A DNA stretch of 64,000 bases from Lactuca virosa. Its lineage: Eukaryota > Streptophyta > Magnoliopsida > Asterales > Asteraceae. The notes under the pieces were generated by a model, which saw only the letters and a list, made by a program, of their open reading frames with translations, searched no databases and was not told where the DNA came from. Both the position numbers and the translations under genes were made by a program. Location of the stretch: contig CAKMRJ010005523.1 of NCBI GenBank assembly GCA_928212115.1, forward strand, positions 140,388,988 through 140,452,987, written 5' to 3'. Shown here piece by piece: positions 45,726-58,132 of this stretch; the stretch's first letter is position 1, and every line of letters begins with the position of its first letter.

Positions 45726-48655
45726 TGTGGGTCGCTATGGCCACTTGGCGGACACATGTCGTGCACCAAAAACTCAGCGACCACTCTATCTACCCTCAAA
45801 TCAGCAAACACAAACCCGGTATCCAACTGGAACATGCTTCAACTGTGGTGACCCCACCCATTTCAAAAACGCGTGTCCTAGGTTAGTCAATATCATCAAC
45901 ACCCAAGCCCAGGCAAATCCAACAATGCAGGTTCCAGCTCCCAAAGGCCGAGCCTTTGTCATTACCGCAACCCAAGCAAAGACCGATAACAAGGTCGTAA
46001 ATGGTACGTTTCTCATAAATAACTGCTACGCGTCAGTACTTTTTGATTCAGGTGCCGATAAAAGTTTTGTGTCTTTGGAATTTGAGCCCATACTTCACAC
46101 ACCTCGCACGATTCTTAATGAGTACTTTACCGTAGAAGTCGCCGATGGAAAATACGTTTCACTCAATGCAGTCATCCAAGATTGCACTTTCGATTTTTCC
46201 GGTCATAAATTTTCTGTCAATTTAGTTCCTATGGAACTTGGTAGCTTCGACATCATCGTAGGAATGGATTGGCTATCCCAAAACCATGCTGAAATAGTAT
46301 GTTACGATAAGTTCATTCGTATTCCTCTCGCCGACGGTCAAAGTCTTCGTATTTATGGCGAGACTCATTCGAAAAAGCTTAGTCTTATGTCATGTACTCA
46401 AGCTCGATCATATCTACGAAAAGAATACATGGCTTTCTTAGCCCATGTGGTGGAAACAAAGGTCAAAGAAAAGAAGATTGAAGATATTCCGATAGTACGA
46501 GACTTTCCCGACATCTTTCCCGATGACGTATCTGGACTCCCTCCAGTACGTGAGCTAGAGTTCCGCATCGATCTTGTTCCTGAGGCTACTCCCATAGCCA
46601 AGTCTCCATATCGGTTGGCTCCAACCGAGATGCAAGAATTGGCAAGTCAGCTCCAAGAACTAACCGATAAGGGATTTATCCGCCCTAGTACTTCACCCTG
46701 GGGAGCCCCGGTTCTCTTCATCAAAAAGAAAGATGGTTCGTTTCGTATGTGTATCGATTATCGGGAGTTAAATAAATTAACCATCAAGAACCGATATCCG
46801 TTACCTCGGATCGACGACCTTTTTGATCAGCTTCAAGGAGCTTCATGCTTCTCAAAATTGACCTTCGCTCGGGTTATCACCAACTTCGAGTACGGGAAGA
46901 AGACATCCCCAAAACCGCTTTCCGAACCCGCTATGGTCATTACGAGTTCACCGTTATGCCTTTCGGCCTAACAAATGCCCCTGCCGTATTCATGGACTTG
47001 ATGAATCGGGTATTTAAACCTTATCTCGACCGTTTTGTTATCGTCTTTATTGATGACATCCTCATTTACTCCAAGACAAGGGCAGAGCATGAAAGACACC
47101 TTCGCCTAACTCTCCAAACGTTGCAAGGAAATCGGCTCTACGCCAAATTTTCGAAATGCGAGTTTTGGTTAAATGAGGTACAATTCCTTGGTCATATTGT
47201 AAGTGACAAGGGTATTTTAGTCGATCCCGCAAAAGTTGAAGCAGTCCAGAATTGGAAAGCCCCCCGTACCCCCCCAAGGAAATTCGGTCCTTCCTTGGTT
47301 TAGCCGGCTATTACCGCGTTTCATTTCAAATTTCTCAAAGATTGCTTTACCGCTTACTTCTCTCACTTGCAAGGGTACACCATTTGATTGGGGACCCAAG
47401 CAGGAATAACGCTTTCCAAACCCTTAAACAAAGTTTGTGTGACGCTCCGATTCTTACACTCCCTGAAGGATCCGAAGATTTCGTGGTATTCTGCGATGCC
47501 TCCAATCTCGGTCTAGTTTGTGTTTTGATGCAAAGGGGAAAGGTTATAGCTTACGCATCACGACAACTCAAAATCCACGAAAGGAATTATACGACTCATG
47601 ATTTGGAGCTCGGTGCCGTGATTTTCGCTCTTAAAATTTGGAGGCATTACCTTTACGGCACTAAATGCGTAATTTTCACCGACCACAAGAGCTTGCAACA
47701 TATTCTTAGTCAAAAGGAACTCAATATGAGGCAAAGACGATGGGTCGAGCTCCTAAATGATTACGAGTGTGAAATACGCTATCATCCGGGCAAGGCAAAC
47801 GTCGTAGCCGACGCGTTAAGCCGAAAAGAACATGCCCATGCATTTCATCTAATATGTTCTCCTATCTTGTCCAATCTCAGCGACCGAATTCGAGGAGCCC
47901 AACACTCGGCAATTACCGAAAATGACATGCCCACGGGAATTGATGGGGAGTTGGAAACTAAATCTGATGGTATTTTCTATTATCAAGATCGCATCTGGAT
48001 CCCAGATCGTGACAATCTTCGCATATTCCTGATGGAAGAAATCCATAAAACCCGATATTCCATTCATCCGGGCACTGACAAGATGTATCATGGCCTGAGA
48101 ACCAATTATTGGTGGTCGGGAATGAAAAAGGATATTGCTTTATTCGTGGCCAAATGTCTTACATGTTCCAGGGTCAAAGTAGAACATCAACGACCCTCTG
48201 GACTATTGGTCCAACCAGAAATCCCCAGGTGGAAATGGGAAGCGATCGCCATGGATTTCGTAACCAAACTTCCCCGTACCACAAAAGGACACGACAGCAT
48301 TTGGATAATCATTGACCGTTTGACCAAATCCGCTCATTTCCTTCCCATCCGGGAAAATTTCAAAGTCGAAAAACTTGCTCGGATTTACATCAACGAGATA
48401 GTTAGTCGGCATGGCATTCCTCCTCTCAGCATCATTTCAGATCGTGATGGGAGGATTTCTCTCTCGGTTTTGGCAATCACTTCAAACAGCCATGGGAACC
48501 CGCCTCGATCTCAGTACCGCCTATCATCCTCAGACCGATGGTCAATCTGAGAGGACTTTCAAACACTCGAAGATATGTTGAGGGCGTGTGTCTTGGATTT
48601 CGGAGGAACTGGGACTCTCATTTATACCGTGGTGGAATTCTCCTATAATAACATT
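45726..48655 (+). pseudogene. Pol of gypsy C, first assembled copy
   Basis: Zinc knuckle, then aspartic protease (LFDSGADKSFVS, near 46039), reverse transcriptase (MCIDYRELNK near 46750; catalytic FIDDILIYSK near 47048), RNase H (VVFCDASN near 47480; FTDHKSLQ near 47680), the HHCC finger of the integrase (48050-48170) and the start of its core (AIAMDFVTKLP). The frame breaks at 46854, where one A is missing compared with the second copy, and near 47270 and 48430. The copy ends at an N gap within the integrase core. Confidence 0.85.
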
Positions 48656-48668
48656 NNNNNNNNNNNNN
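48656..48668. other. Assembly gap (13 N)
   Basis: Thirteen undetermined bases. The sequence right of the gap repeats what lies at 46352-48655, so the gap joins two overlapping contig ends. Confidence 0.95.
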
Positions 48669-51664
48669 TTTATGGCGCGACTCATTCGAAAAAAGCTTAG
48701 TCTTATGTCATGTACTCAAGCTCGATCATATCTACGAAAAGAATACATGGTTTCTTAGCCATGTGGTGGAAACAAAGGTCAAAGAAAAGAAGATTGAAGA
48801 TATTCCGATAGTACGAGACTTTCCCGACATCTTTCCCGATGACGTATTGGACTCCCTCCAGTACGTGAGCTAGAGTTCCGCATCGATCTTGTTCCTGAGG
48901 CTACCCCCATAGCCAAGTCTCCATATCGGTTGGCTCCAACCGAGATGCAAGAATTGGCAAGTCAGCTCCAAGAACTAACCGATAAGGGATTTATCCGCCC
49001 TAGTACTTCACCCTGGGGAGCCCGGTTCTCTTCATCAAAAAGAAAGATGGTTCGTTTCGTATGTGTATCGATTATCGGGAGTTAAATAAATTAACCATCA
49101 AGAACCGATATCCGTTACCTCGGATCGACGACCTTTTTGATCAGCTTCAAGGAGCTTCATGCTTCTCAAAAATTGACCTTCGCTCGGGTTATCACCAACT
49201 TCGAGTACGGGAAGAAGACATCCCAAAACCGCTTTCCGAACCCGCTATGGTCATTACGAGTTCACCGTTATGCCTTTCGGCCTAACAAATGCCCCTGCCG
49301 TATTCATGGACTTGATGAATCGGTATATTTAAACCTTATCTCGACCGTTTTGTTATCGTCTTTATTGATGACATCCTCATTTACTCAAGACAAGGGCAGA
49401 GCATGAAAGACACCTTCGCCTAACTCTCCAAACGTTGCAAGGAAATCGGCTCTACGCCAAATTTTCGAAATGCGAGTTTTGGTTAAATGAGGTACAATTC
49501 TTGGTCATATTGTAAGTGACAAGGGTATTTTAGTCGATCCCGCAAAAGTTGAAGCAGTCCAGAATTGGAAAGCCCCCGTACCCCCAAGAAATTCGGTCCT
49601 TCCTTGTTAGCCGGCTATACCGGCGTTTTAAATTCCAAATCTTTCATGTCATTGCTTACTTACCGCTTCTTCTCTCACTTGCAGGGTACACCATTGATTG
49701 GGGACCCAAGCAGGAATACGCTTTCCAAACCCTTAAACAAAGTTTGTGTAACGCTCGATTCTTACACTCCCTGAAGGATCCGAAGATTTCGTGGTATTCT
49801 GCGATGCCTCCAATCTCGGTCTAGGTTTGTGTTTGATGCAAAGGGGAAGGTTATAGCTTACGCATCACGACACTCAAAATCCACGAAAGGAATTATACGA
49901 CTCATGATTTGGAGCTCGGTGCCGTGATTTTCGCTCTTAAAATTTGGAGGCATTACCTTTACGGCACTAAATGCGTAATTTTCACCGACCACAAGAGCTT
50001 GCAACATATTCTTAATCAAAAGGAACTCAATATGAGGCAAAGACGATGGGTCGAGCTCCTAAATGATTACGAGTGTGAAATACGCTATCATCCGGGCAAG
50101 GCAAACGTCGTAGCCGACGCGTTAAGCCGAAAAGAACATGCCCATGCATTTCATCTAATATGTTCTCCTATCTTGTCCAATCTCAGCGACCGAATTCGAG
50201 GAGCCCAACACTCGGCAATTACCGAAAATGACATGCCCACGGGAATTGATGGGGAGTTGGAAACTAAATCTGATGGTATTTTCTATTATCAAGATCGCAT
50301 CTGGATCCCAGATCGTGACAATCTTCGTATATTCCTGATGGAAGAAATCCATAAAACCCGATATCCATTCATCCGGGCACTGACAAGATGTATCATGGCC
50401 TGAGAACCAATTATTGGTGGTCGGGAATGAAAAAGGATATTGCTTTATTCGTGGCCAAATGTCTTACATGTTCCAGGGCAAAGTAGAACATCAACGACCC
50501 TCTGGACTATTGGTCCAACCAGAAATCCCCAGGTGGAAATGGGAAGCGATCGCCATGGATTTCGTAACCAAACTTCCCCGTACCACAAAAGGACACGACA
50601 GCATTTGGATAATCATTGACCGTTTTGACCAAATCCGCTCATTTCCTTCCCATCCGTGAAAATTTCAAAGTCGAAAAACTTGCTCGGATTTACATCAACG
50701 AGATGATAGTTAGTCGGCATGGCATTCCTCTCAGCATCATTTCAGATCGTGATGGGAGATTTCTCTCTCGGTTTTGGCAATCACTTCAAACAGCCATGGG
50801 AACCCGCCTCGATCTCAGTACCGCCTATCATCCTCAGACCGATGGTCAATCTGAGAGGACTATTCAAACACTCGAAGATATGTTGAGGGCGTGTGTCTTG
50901 GATTTCGGAGGAAACTGGGACTCTCATTTACGTTGGTGGAATTCTCCTATAATAACATTATCATTCTAGCATCAAGATGCCACCATTTGAGGCATTGTAT
51001 GGCCGTAAATGCCGATCTCCTATTTGTTGGCATGAAATTGGTGAGTCCCACGTGATTCGCGCACAGTGGATTCTCCAATCGTTGGTCCTGAGCTTATCCA
51101 GGAAACAACCGACAAAATCACTCAGATTCGCGATAACCTTCTCGCAGCTCGTAGCCGACAAAGAGTATGCCGACAAGCGACGCAAAACCGCTTGCATTTA
51201 CCCTGGGTGACATGGTCATGTTAAAAGTGTCCCCATGGAAAGGTGTGGTTCGATTTGGACGCAAGGGTAAATTGGCACCACGCTACGTCGGCCCGTTTAA
51301 GATCATAAAAAGGATCGGACAGTAGCCTACGAGTTGGATCTACCAACAGAGCTTAAGAAAGTTCACCAGTATTTCATATAGCCAACCTCAAGAAGTGTTT
51401 CGCAGACGAGAACCTTCATGTTCCTCTCGAGGATATCCAAATCGACGAGACAATGCCAATTTACCGAGAAACCCTTGGAAATGCCGACCGAAAGGAAAAG
51501 CAATCAAAAGAGTCGCCATCCCCTGGTTAAGGTCAGGTGGCAGTCGGCACGTGGGACCTGAGTTTACATGGGAGCGTGAGGATCATATGCGTACCAAATA
51601 CCCACAACTTTTCTTAGGTACTCTCTTCTTAAATTCGGGACGAAATTTCCTAAAGTGGGGAGAC
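48669..51664 (+). pseudogene. Pol of gypsy C, second assembled copy, to the polypurine tract
   Basis: It restarts at the protease/RT linker (TTTATGGCG.GACTCATTCG, the same as 46352) and repeats RT, RNase H and integrase. Here the RT segment SCFSKIDLRSGYHQLRV is in frame, while other one-base losses break the frame elsewhere (for example near 48846, 49022, 49600). Only this copy contains the end of the integrase (YHPQTDGQSERT with the catalytic Glu near 50850; ALYGRKCRSPICW near 50995) and the C-terminal tail up to WEREDHMRTKYPQLF near 51570. It ends in the polypurine tract at 51650-51664. Confidence 0.85.
51650..51664 (+). other. Polypurine tract of gypsy C
   Basis: CTAAAGTGGGGAGAC directly before the 3' LTR start TGTGAAATCC. 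Confidence 0.85.
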
Positions 51665-54079
51665 TGTGAAATCCGCCTAAAATGTATTCGGGTCAACCCA
51701 ACCCAATTGGAAATTTAATAAACCCTACTCAAGATTACTTGACGCTAATAGGATCAAAAACCATACAATACGATATAACTTGACGTTAATAGCAACATAG
51801 TATTGTACAACGTTATAACGATAATCAAAGTAAATTATGATACATGATTAAAATCAAATCAAAGTATAATGCGCTAATTAAATTAAAAGAATCAAACTTG
51901 AATCTCTAATTAAACTTCAAATCAAAGTAGATTGTATAAGCAAATAATAACCTCTCTTTTATAAAATCCATTTTTATAAACTTTACATTAATTTTATAAA
52001 ACTCTATTTTTTATAAAACTTTACTTTAAATTTTATTAAAACTCTTATATAATTATGTAAAAGAGCTTGTGTTAGTGGGAAATTATGAAGACCCCCAAAA
52101 GCAAAAAGATATTCCCATGTCTCCCACTCACACCTCCCATCCACTTTCCTTTCCTTTTTCTCCCAACACATTATTTCTTCACCACTTAAATCTTCTCTAT
52201 TCTTTCTCTCACTCTCAATCTCGAAATTTCCTCCAAGAATACTCATATTCCATCAGGAATAATTTTATACTCAAAATCTTCATCCTCTTGAAGCATTCAT
52301 CAAGGTTTGTTGTTAAAAGTTTCCAAATTCATACAAGAAACAAATTAAATCCACCAAAATCTCTAAAACTCATTTTTTGCATTTAAACCTGATTTTTTCT
52401 CAGGAATACCATCAATAAAATAAGCAGTTCTGGAAATTTTCAGAAAATAACTTATTTTATTGAATTATCCTAATTATTGCAATAAAGTAGGGCAATAATT
52501 CACATAAAATACTTGTTGCCTTCAATAATTCTGAGAAAATTCTGGGATGACCTGTATACTGATTAAACATGATATATGAAGTTTCATGCGTATATATTAC
52601 TGTTTACTATTATTTATGATTTTATTGATTAATTAATAATGAAATATATAAAAAAATACTTCCCATAGTCACAAATATCTGAAACTTATAACTGGGCCTA
52701 CATCATGTTATAGAACTATGGTTAGTTTTACAGATTTTTGAGAATCATTTACTATTTTCCTGAATTTTGTGTTGTTTAATCATTAAAATATTAAATAAAT
52801 ACTAAAACAGTCAGAAAAATATACAAATTTTACAGTAATCATATTGTATGAAATAATGATTTCCTCTAATTTCATAATTTTTCAATACTGTTTACTATTT
52901 AAACTATTTTCCTAAGTATTTAAGCATGGAAAAATGGCATTTTTAATGATTATTTCATATAATTAATTGTTAAAATCTGTTAAAAATTATAATTGGGCAA
53001 GTTATTATTTTAAAAGAAATTATTAAAATTTGGCCTAAATTGAAAATATAAATTAATTATGCAAAGTAAGAATTCAATTTAAAATTCCTTTAACAACATA
53101 AATACCTTAATCTTATAATCAAAATGAATTATGTTAATTCATCAAATATAAGAATATGTGTATAATTATTTATTAATACTCCATTCTCGTTAGCAGTTCC
53201 TAAAACAAAACTATTATTATATTAGGTTCTACGCCATTTTGCCCCGAATCGTCTATCGTACGACACACGCATTTCGTTTTGGGACTAAGTGAGTAATCTA
53301 CCCCATATTTTATAATTTTCAATACTTTTGGGTGTATCATGTGGTTCTAATATGTTCCAACTTCATTTTATGTTTTATCACAATTGAGACATTGTTGGGA
53401 CATTTATACGTGAGTCATTAATTGTATAACTATTGTTCGTTTACGCTACATGTACTGTAGTGCATTTATCTTTAGTCTAATCTCCATGACTATGCCCGTA
53501 TTCTTGAGGTACGTTATGGACAATAATAGCGCTATTGGGTTGACCACCCCGCCTTGGGACGCTAAGGTGATTGATCACACATGGTTGCGTGTGTATGATG
53601 ATTAGATGCTCCATCCTATATATATTTATCTATATACATATGTATATATATAGGTGAGGACTTATTGTTGTTGTTATCAATTGTTAATCAATTTTTGATT
53701 TATAAACCGTTATCTCAAATACAATTGTTTGGCGACTTCAAAAGAAAACAAATTTCAAATTATAAATGTTTCAACTTCACAATTTTCTCTACTAAAATTT
53801 GATTACTCACCAACTCTCGTAGTTGACCCGTTTTTACCCATGATGCAGATTTGAAGAATGAAGAATGATGAAAAATAGGTTGTGCCTTAGAAATCCACAA
53901 GACAATTTAAATTTGATGTAATAAATGTGGTATGCATTTGTATTTGTACTTGTATGTTGTGGATCTTGTTTGCATACTTAGTACTTAATTGAATCTAATC
54001 ACATTATAACCTAGTTGTCATGAGACTTTGAACAATATATCACGCCTTGATCGATTCCGACAAGGATCGGGGTGTGACA
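51665..54079 (+). repeat. 3' LTR of gypsy C (2,415 bp)
   Basis: Matches the 5' LTR from TGTGA(A/T)ATCCGCC to GGGGTGTGACA, with many one-base indels. Confidence 0.9.
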
Positions 54080-54084
54080 TCGAC

Positions 54085-54353
54085 ACCCAACATTCCCATC
54101 TTTTCACTGTGTGACTTCATCTCCAAGACGTGTTCACACACAAACCTTCCATCTTCATGTTTGCTTGCCAACATGGCTTGAGTGGCCTTGAACTTTTCAA
54201 GTCTTCGAACATGTGGGTCAGGGAGAACAATTGGAGGAGGTGGAGGAAGTGAATAATGATTTGCATTTCCACGATCCAATCATGGAACATCATCTTCATG
54301 TGGAAAGCCTTTTCCAAAGGATTCAAGAAGACCATAGTTGTTAGAATTTGACA
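54085..54353 (-). pseudogene. Copia B gag, N-terminal part
   Basis: The minus strand starts ATG at 54353 (MSNSNNYGLLESFGKGF). It has one in-frame stop near 54281 and continues with PPPPPIVLPDPHVRRLEKFK and FVCEHVLEMKSH until the TCGAC target site of gypsy C. The reading resumes at 41526. The Pro run followed by a conserved helix is typical of the N-terminal end of this copia gag type. Confidence 0.8.
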
Positions 54354-55908
54354 TCTACAAAAGGGAGAAATTCAAGTCAGTTGATAAGAGCCCTTAATAT
54401 AACACCGAAAATGAAATATTAAGGCTAGGAACCAACACAATATTCTACAACTCGGAAGAGGGGTGCCGTAATCCAATTGCAAAATATTTTAAGGTAAGTA
54501 AATGACGATTTACCAATTTCCACCATGAAAAACGAAAAAGTACATTAGGTTTTAGATGAATTGAAATTCCTAGATCTTTTGAGATTCATTGAACTTTTCA
54601 ATGGCATGTTTAATCTCGATTATGCCCTTCAAGTTTGTGACTGGCATACCGAGGATCACAAACAAGGTGTGAATAACCATGCAAATTAGCTTGGTACTCT
54701 CGAAGACGTATATCACTTAATCAATGTGCCGGTTAACCACACACGCTCCATTGATCTATGATAATCTACGAGCTACCCATTTACATCCTTCATTGGTCCC
54801 ATATTAGTGTGCCGGTTAACCACACACGCTCCACTAACGACCAACAAGGTGCAATGTGCAATTTCATGGATTAGCACCAAATTCACATATTTCCTAAAGT
54901 AACTAAGATTTGGGAATTTATATAAAAGGTGTTTAGTTACTTCATATTTCATTATACTTAAAATGGAATGTTGTGTCCCATCCTACCCGTTCGGCTAACG
55001 ACCATCCAACAGTCAATGGTGCGGTGGGTAAGAGTGGATACCCAATGGCGGTCATTTTACAGCCCGCTTCCTTAAACACCCCTTATAGACTAGCTTTGTG
55101 AATGAGGCCTACTAACGGTAAGACTGACTTTTACTCATACATATATAATATATTAGACCTTTAATTTTATGTAGTATAAGGGTGTATTTTATACATTTAA
55201 AATACTAAGTGGTTTAATCTATTAATAAATTAGACTTTTAATTTGATTAAAATTTAAACCATATTATTATGGATTTATTAATTTTCTCTTTTAATTAAAC
55301 ACTTAATTAATTTAATAAGATCCATAAGGGTATAATTTGAACTTTTCAAAATATTAGGGTTTTAGAATTTAATATTTCATAATTAATACCTTTCAATTAA
55401 ATTTTAAATTCCAAAACTTGAGGACAAATTTTAAACTTTTCAAAATATTAAGGTTTAACTATTTAAATTTCAAAAACTAAAACTTTTAATTTCAAATTTA
55501 ATGTATAAAACCTAAGGGGTGTAATTTAAAAACTTTTTCAAAATTACTAGGTTAAATATTTGAATCAAAATAATCCTATATTATCCATATTTAACAAAAT
55601 CCACTAACTTTGATAAGAATATCTCATACCAAATCATAAAAATCGATTTTAGGCAAGAAAAACAAGTTTTGGTAATTATCCTAATAAAAAACTGGCCAAA
55701 AAATCGAAAATCCCGGCAACAGAACCATGGACTCGTCGAGTCCACTATGGAACTCGTCGAGTTCATGCAACTCGTCAAGTCCATACATGGACTAGTCGAG
55801 TAGACCTGTCAGACAGCAAACTTCTCGACTTTTTGATCCTTTGGCAGTTCACTTTTGCATCTATTCAATAGAAAAACGATCTAGGCTCTGAAACTAACAT
55901 CATTCCTA
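54354..55908 (-). other. Leader of copia B
   Basis: This 1.55-kb region lies between the gag start and the 5' LTR of B. On the minus strand a decayed PBS (TTAGTTTCAGAGCC, near 55880-55893) follows the LTR. Four ACTCG-type dyads lie at 55731-55801. A 25-bp segment occurs twice (54726-54750, 54809-54833). No gene is seen; the minus frame 55581-55784 covers the dyads. Confidence 0.65.
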
Positions 55909-56703
55909 TGGTGTACATGCAACCCTAATTGCTTCAGATCTAGGTTTTTATAATTTGAACATACAACTACGAATACCAAAGCAATAACCCTATGACTAGC
56001 ATACATATATATCGAAAATCACATATGATTAGGTTTAGAATCTTTACCTCTCTTGTTATGTAGCAATAACAAGTTTAATCCTTCTTGATATTGACTTCTG
56101 AAAGCCTAGTGCCCCAAGTGTTGCACCTCTAATGGAGTCACAAACACCCAATGCAAGGAGAATGACTTAGGAGAGAAGGATTTCGGCTAGGGTTTCTTTC
56201 TTGAATGCTTAGGCCGAAAATCCCCTTGTATGGGGTCATATATATAGCTATGGCTGCTAGGGCTTTCAGGTGGAAACCCTAATACCTGACTTAGGCAACA
56301 AGCAGCCCATGAACTCCTTCCTTAGAGCCCATGGACGAAATCTATAGGGCTTCCCTATAGGATTTCTTCCACTCCACTCTATGGAGTCCATCATCCCAAT
56401 TATGCAACTATCAATGATTTGCATAACAGTCCCCCAATTTTTTTAATCGGTCTCTTTTGACCACTAAATTAATTTCTGATCAATACTAATTAAATAATAT
56501 GATTTCGAAGTAATATATTAATCTTGTATATATTAATAAAACCATTTTGAGTACCAATTTATTATTCATATAATAAATTTTACTCTTTCTCCTCTTGTCA
56601 TCCTATCAAGTTGCATGAGTGAAGGCAACCCAAAAGGACCATGCTCATAATCAAATCAAGTACATACCAAAAATAGTTATGGGCTTAGACGCCTAATCCA
56701 ACA
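55909..56703 (-). mobile_element. 5' LTR of copia element B
   Basis: On the minus strand it starts TGTTGGATTAGGCG at 56703 and ends near 55909, with a TATATATAG-type box near 56230. Highly similar to 35134-35921. On its right it abuts the gag N-half of copia A, so B inserted into that gene. Confidence 0.8.
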
Positions 56704-57031
56704 CAATGTTCATCTCGTACGACCAGTAATCATCATAGAATCTTTGCAGCTCAGGAGTCATGGTGGCTACCATGATGCAAGCAAATTTTGTCGCATCATT
56801 GTAGTGCTTCTTATAGGCGGCTAGTTCTTTAAGATTGGCCTTCTCTTCGTCAATTTCATTTAGTTCTTTCTCAAGGTCATACTCCTTGTCCTCGAAACGA
56901 ATGGCCATTTTTATGTTGCGTATCCAGTCATTGTAATTAGTGCCATCCAATTTCACCTTGGAGCACATGTTCAACAACAAAAAGTTAGGGGAGGAGGAGG
57001 AGGAACCAGAAGCATCATTCGAAGTAGACAT
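56704..57031 (-). pseudogene. Copia A gag, N-terminal half
   Basis: The minus strand has ATG at 57031 (MSTSNDASGSSSSSPNF), then VKLDGTNYNDWIRNIKMAI, the hallmark N-terminal segment of copia gag, and ELQRFYDDYWSYEM before it runs into the LTR of copia B at 56703. The other half of gag is 21 kb away, at 34810-35120. The part present here has no stop, so B probably inserted into a fairly intact gene. The target duplication is not clean. Confidence 0.85.
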
Positions 57032-57353
57032 TTGTAAAATAAGGAAGTTTTAGTTAGATAAGAACAAGCCTTAATATAACAACCCAAAAATGAAATTTTA
57101 AGGCTAGGATCCAACTAAAAAAAATCACAACTTAGAAAAGGGATGCCGTAATCTAATTGTAAATTATATAAAGGTAGGTAAATGATGATTTACCAATTCC
57201 ATCATTAGAAAAACGAAATTTGAAAGAAATTAAGTTAAGTGAAATTCCTAGATCTTTTGAGACTCATTGAAACTATTCAATGGCATTTTTAATCTCTGAT
57301 TATGCTCTTCCATTTATGACTGCTATACCAAGGATCACAAACAAGATGTGAAT
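57032..57353 (-). other. Leader fragment of copia A
   Basis: Homologous to the copia B leader (for example ACCAAGGATCACAAACAAG near 57326, matching 54645). It is cut at 57354 by the LTR of copia D. Confidence 0.6.
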
Positions 57354-58119
57354 TGTTGGGTTTTCTACGCATCAAATACATTCTAAACCAGGGAGCGGAA
57401 AAATCAAAACTACGATATACCTAATTGTACATGAAACCTATGGATCTATGGTTTCATAATAATTACATCTACCCTAGGAAATAAAAATACAAAGAAGAAA
57501 AACATACCTCTTATGTAGCCCTTGATCTCCATGCTTGATATCTTGTCATCCATGAAGTTGCTTGGATGAGAGGACCCAAACCAGAATCCATCGAATGGTA
57601 TCACACCCAATGACACCAAAGAGTGGAATAAAAATAACTAGGAGAAGGTTCAACTTCACAAACCCTAAGGGGTTTAGAAATCGTGCCTAAGAGGGGGAGG
57701 AAGAAGGGTTGGCCAAACTTCAAGCCAAGGTATGAGGAGGAATGGAATCCCTAAGGCCCTATTTATAGCCTTGGATCCCTTCCTAGGTTTTGTACTCCTT
57801 TCCATGTGGGATAGGATCCTAGAACGAATTTCACTCCTTTTACCATGTGGGGTGGAGTGACTTTCATCCAACCCTAATTCCATAAGGGTTATAGAATGTT
57901 CCTGATCAACCAATTATCGATTAATTGAATATTCAACCCTTTAATTAATTAAACTGTTAATTAATTCCCAAAATATATTTCCAATTAGTTTCTAATTAAT
58001 TATTAACCATAATAATTAATAAACCAATATCTCCTTTATTTATTCTACTCAATTTGGGTCTTGAGGGCAACCCAAAAGTAATATTACCAATAGTTAATGA
58101 CCTTGGACACTCTTTCCAA
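57354..58119 (-). mobile_element. 3' LTR of copia element D (766 bp)
   Basis: TGTTGG...CCAACA ends. On the minus strand a purine run (CCAAGTGGGAGAC, 58120-58132) precedes TGTTGGAAAGAG. Internal D sequence lies to the right. It interrupts the leader of copia A. Confidence 0.8.
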
Positions 58120-58132
58120 CAGTCTCCCACTT

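Larger units (their letters stand above)
41527..54079 (+). mobile_element. Gypsy element C, complete with two LTRs; TSD TCGAC
   Basis: TCGAC lies at 41522-41526 and 54080-54084. The 5' LTR is 41527-43954, PBS 43957-43970, gag-pol 44779 to about 51660, polypurine tract 51650-51664 and 3' LTR 51665-54079. Its 12.55-kb length includes a duplicated 2.3-kb pol segment around a 13-N gap (48656-48668), so the true element is probably about 10.2 kb. Order protease, RT, RNase H, integrase shows Ty3/gypsy. The integrase tail with KGKLAPRYVGPFKI and similar RT residues suggest a chromovirus of the Del/Tekay type (inference). It is inserted in the gag of copia B. Confidence 0.9.

Noticed and set aside
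48669..51664. Second gypsy element in tandem with C
   Set aside because: No LTR or gag between the copies, and the duplication ends exactly at an N gap, so assembly overlap is the simpler reading.
35121..56703. Perfect target duplication for copia B
   Set aside because: I tried to match 5 bp at the gag junctions (CATTG on the right side), but the left side is not a clean copy, so I do not claim it.
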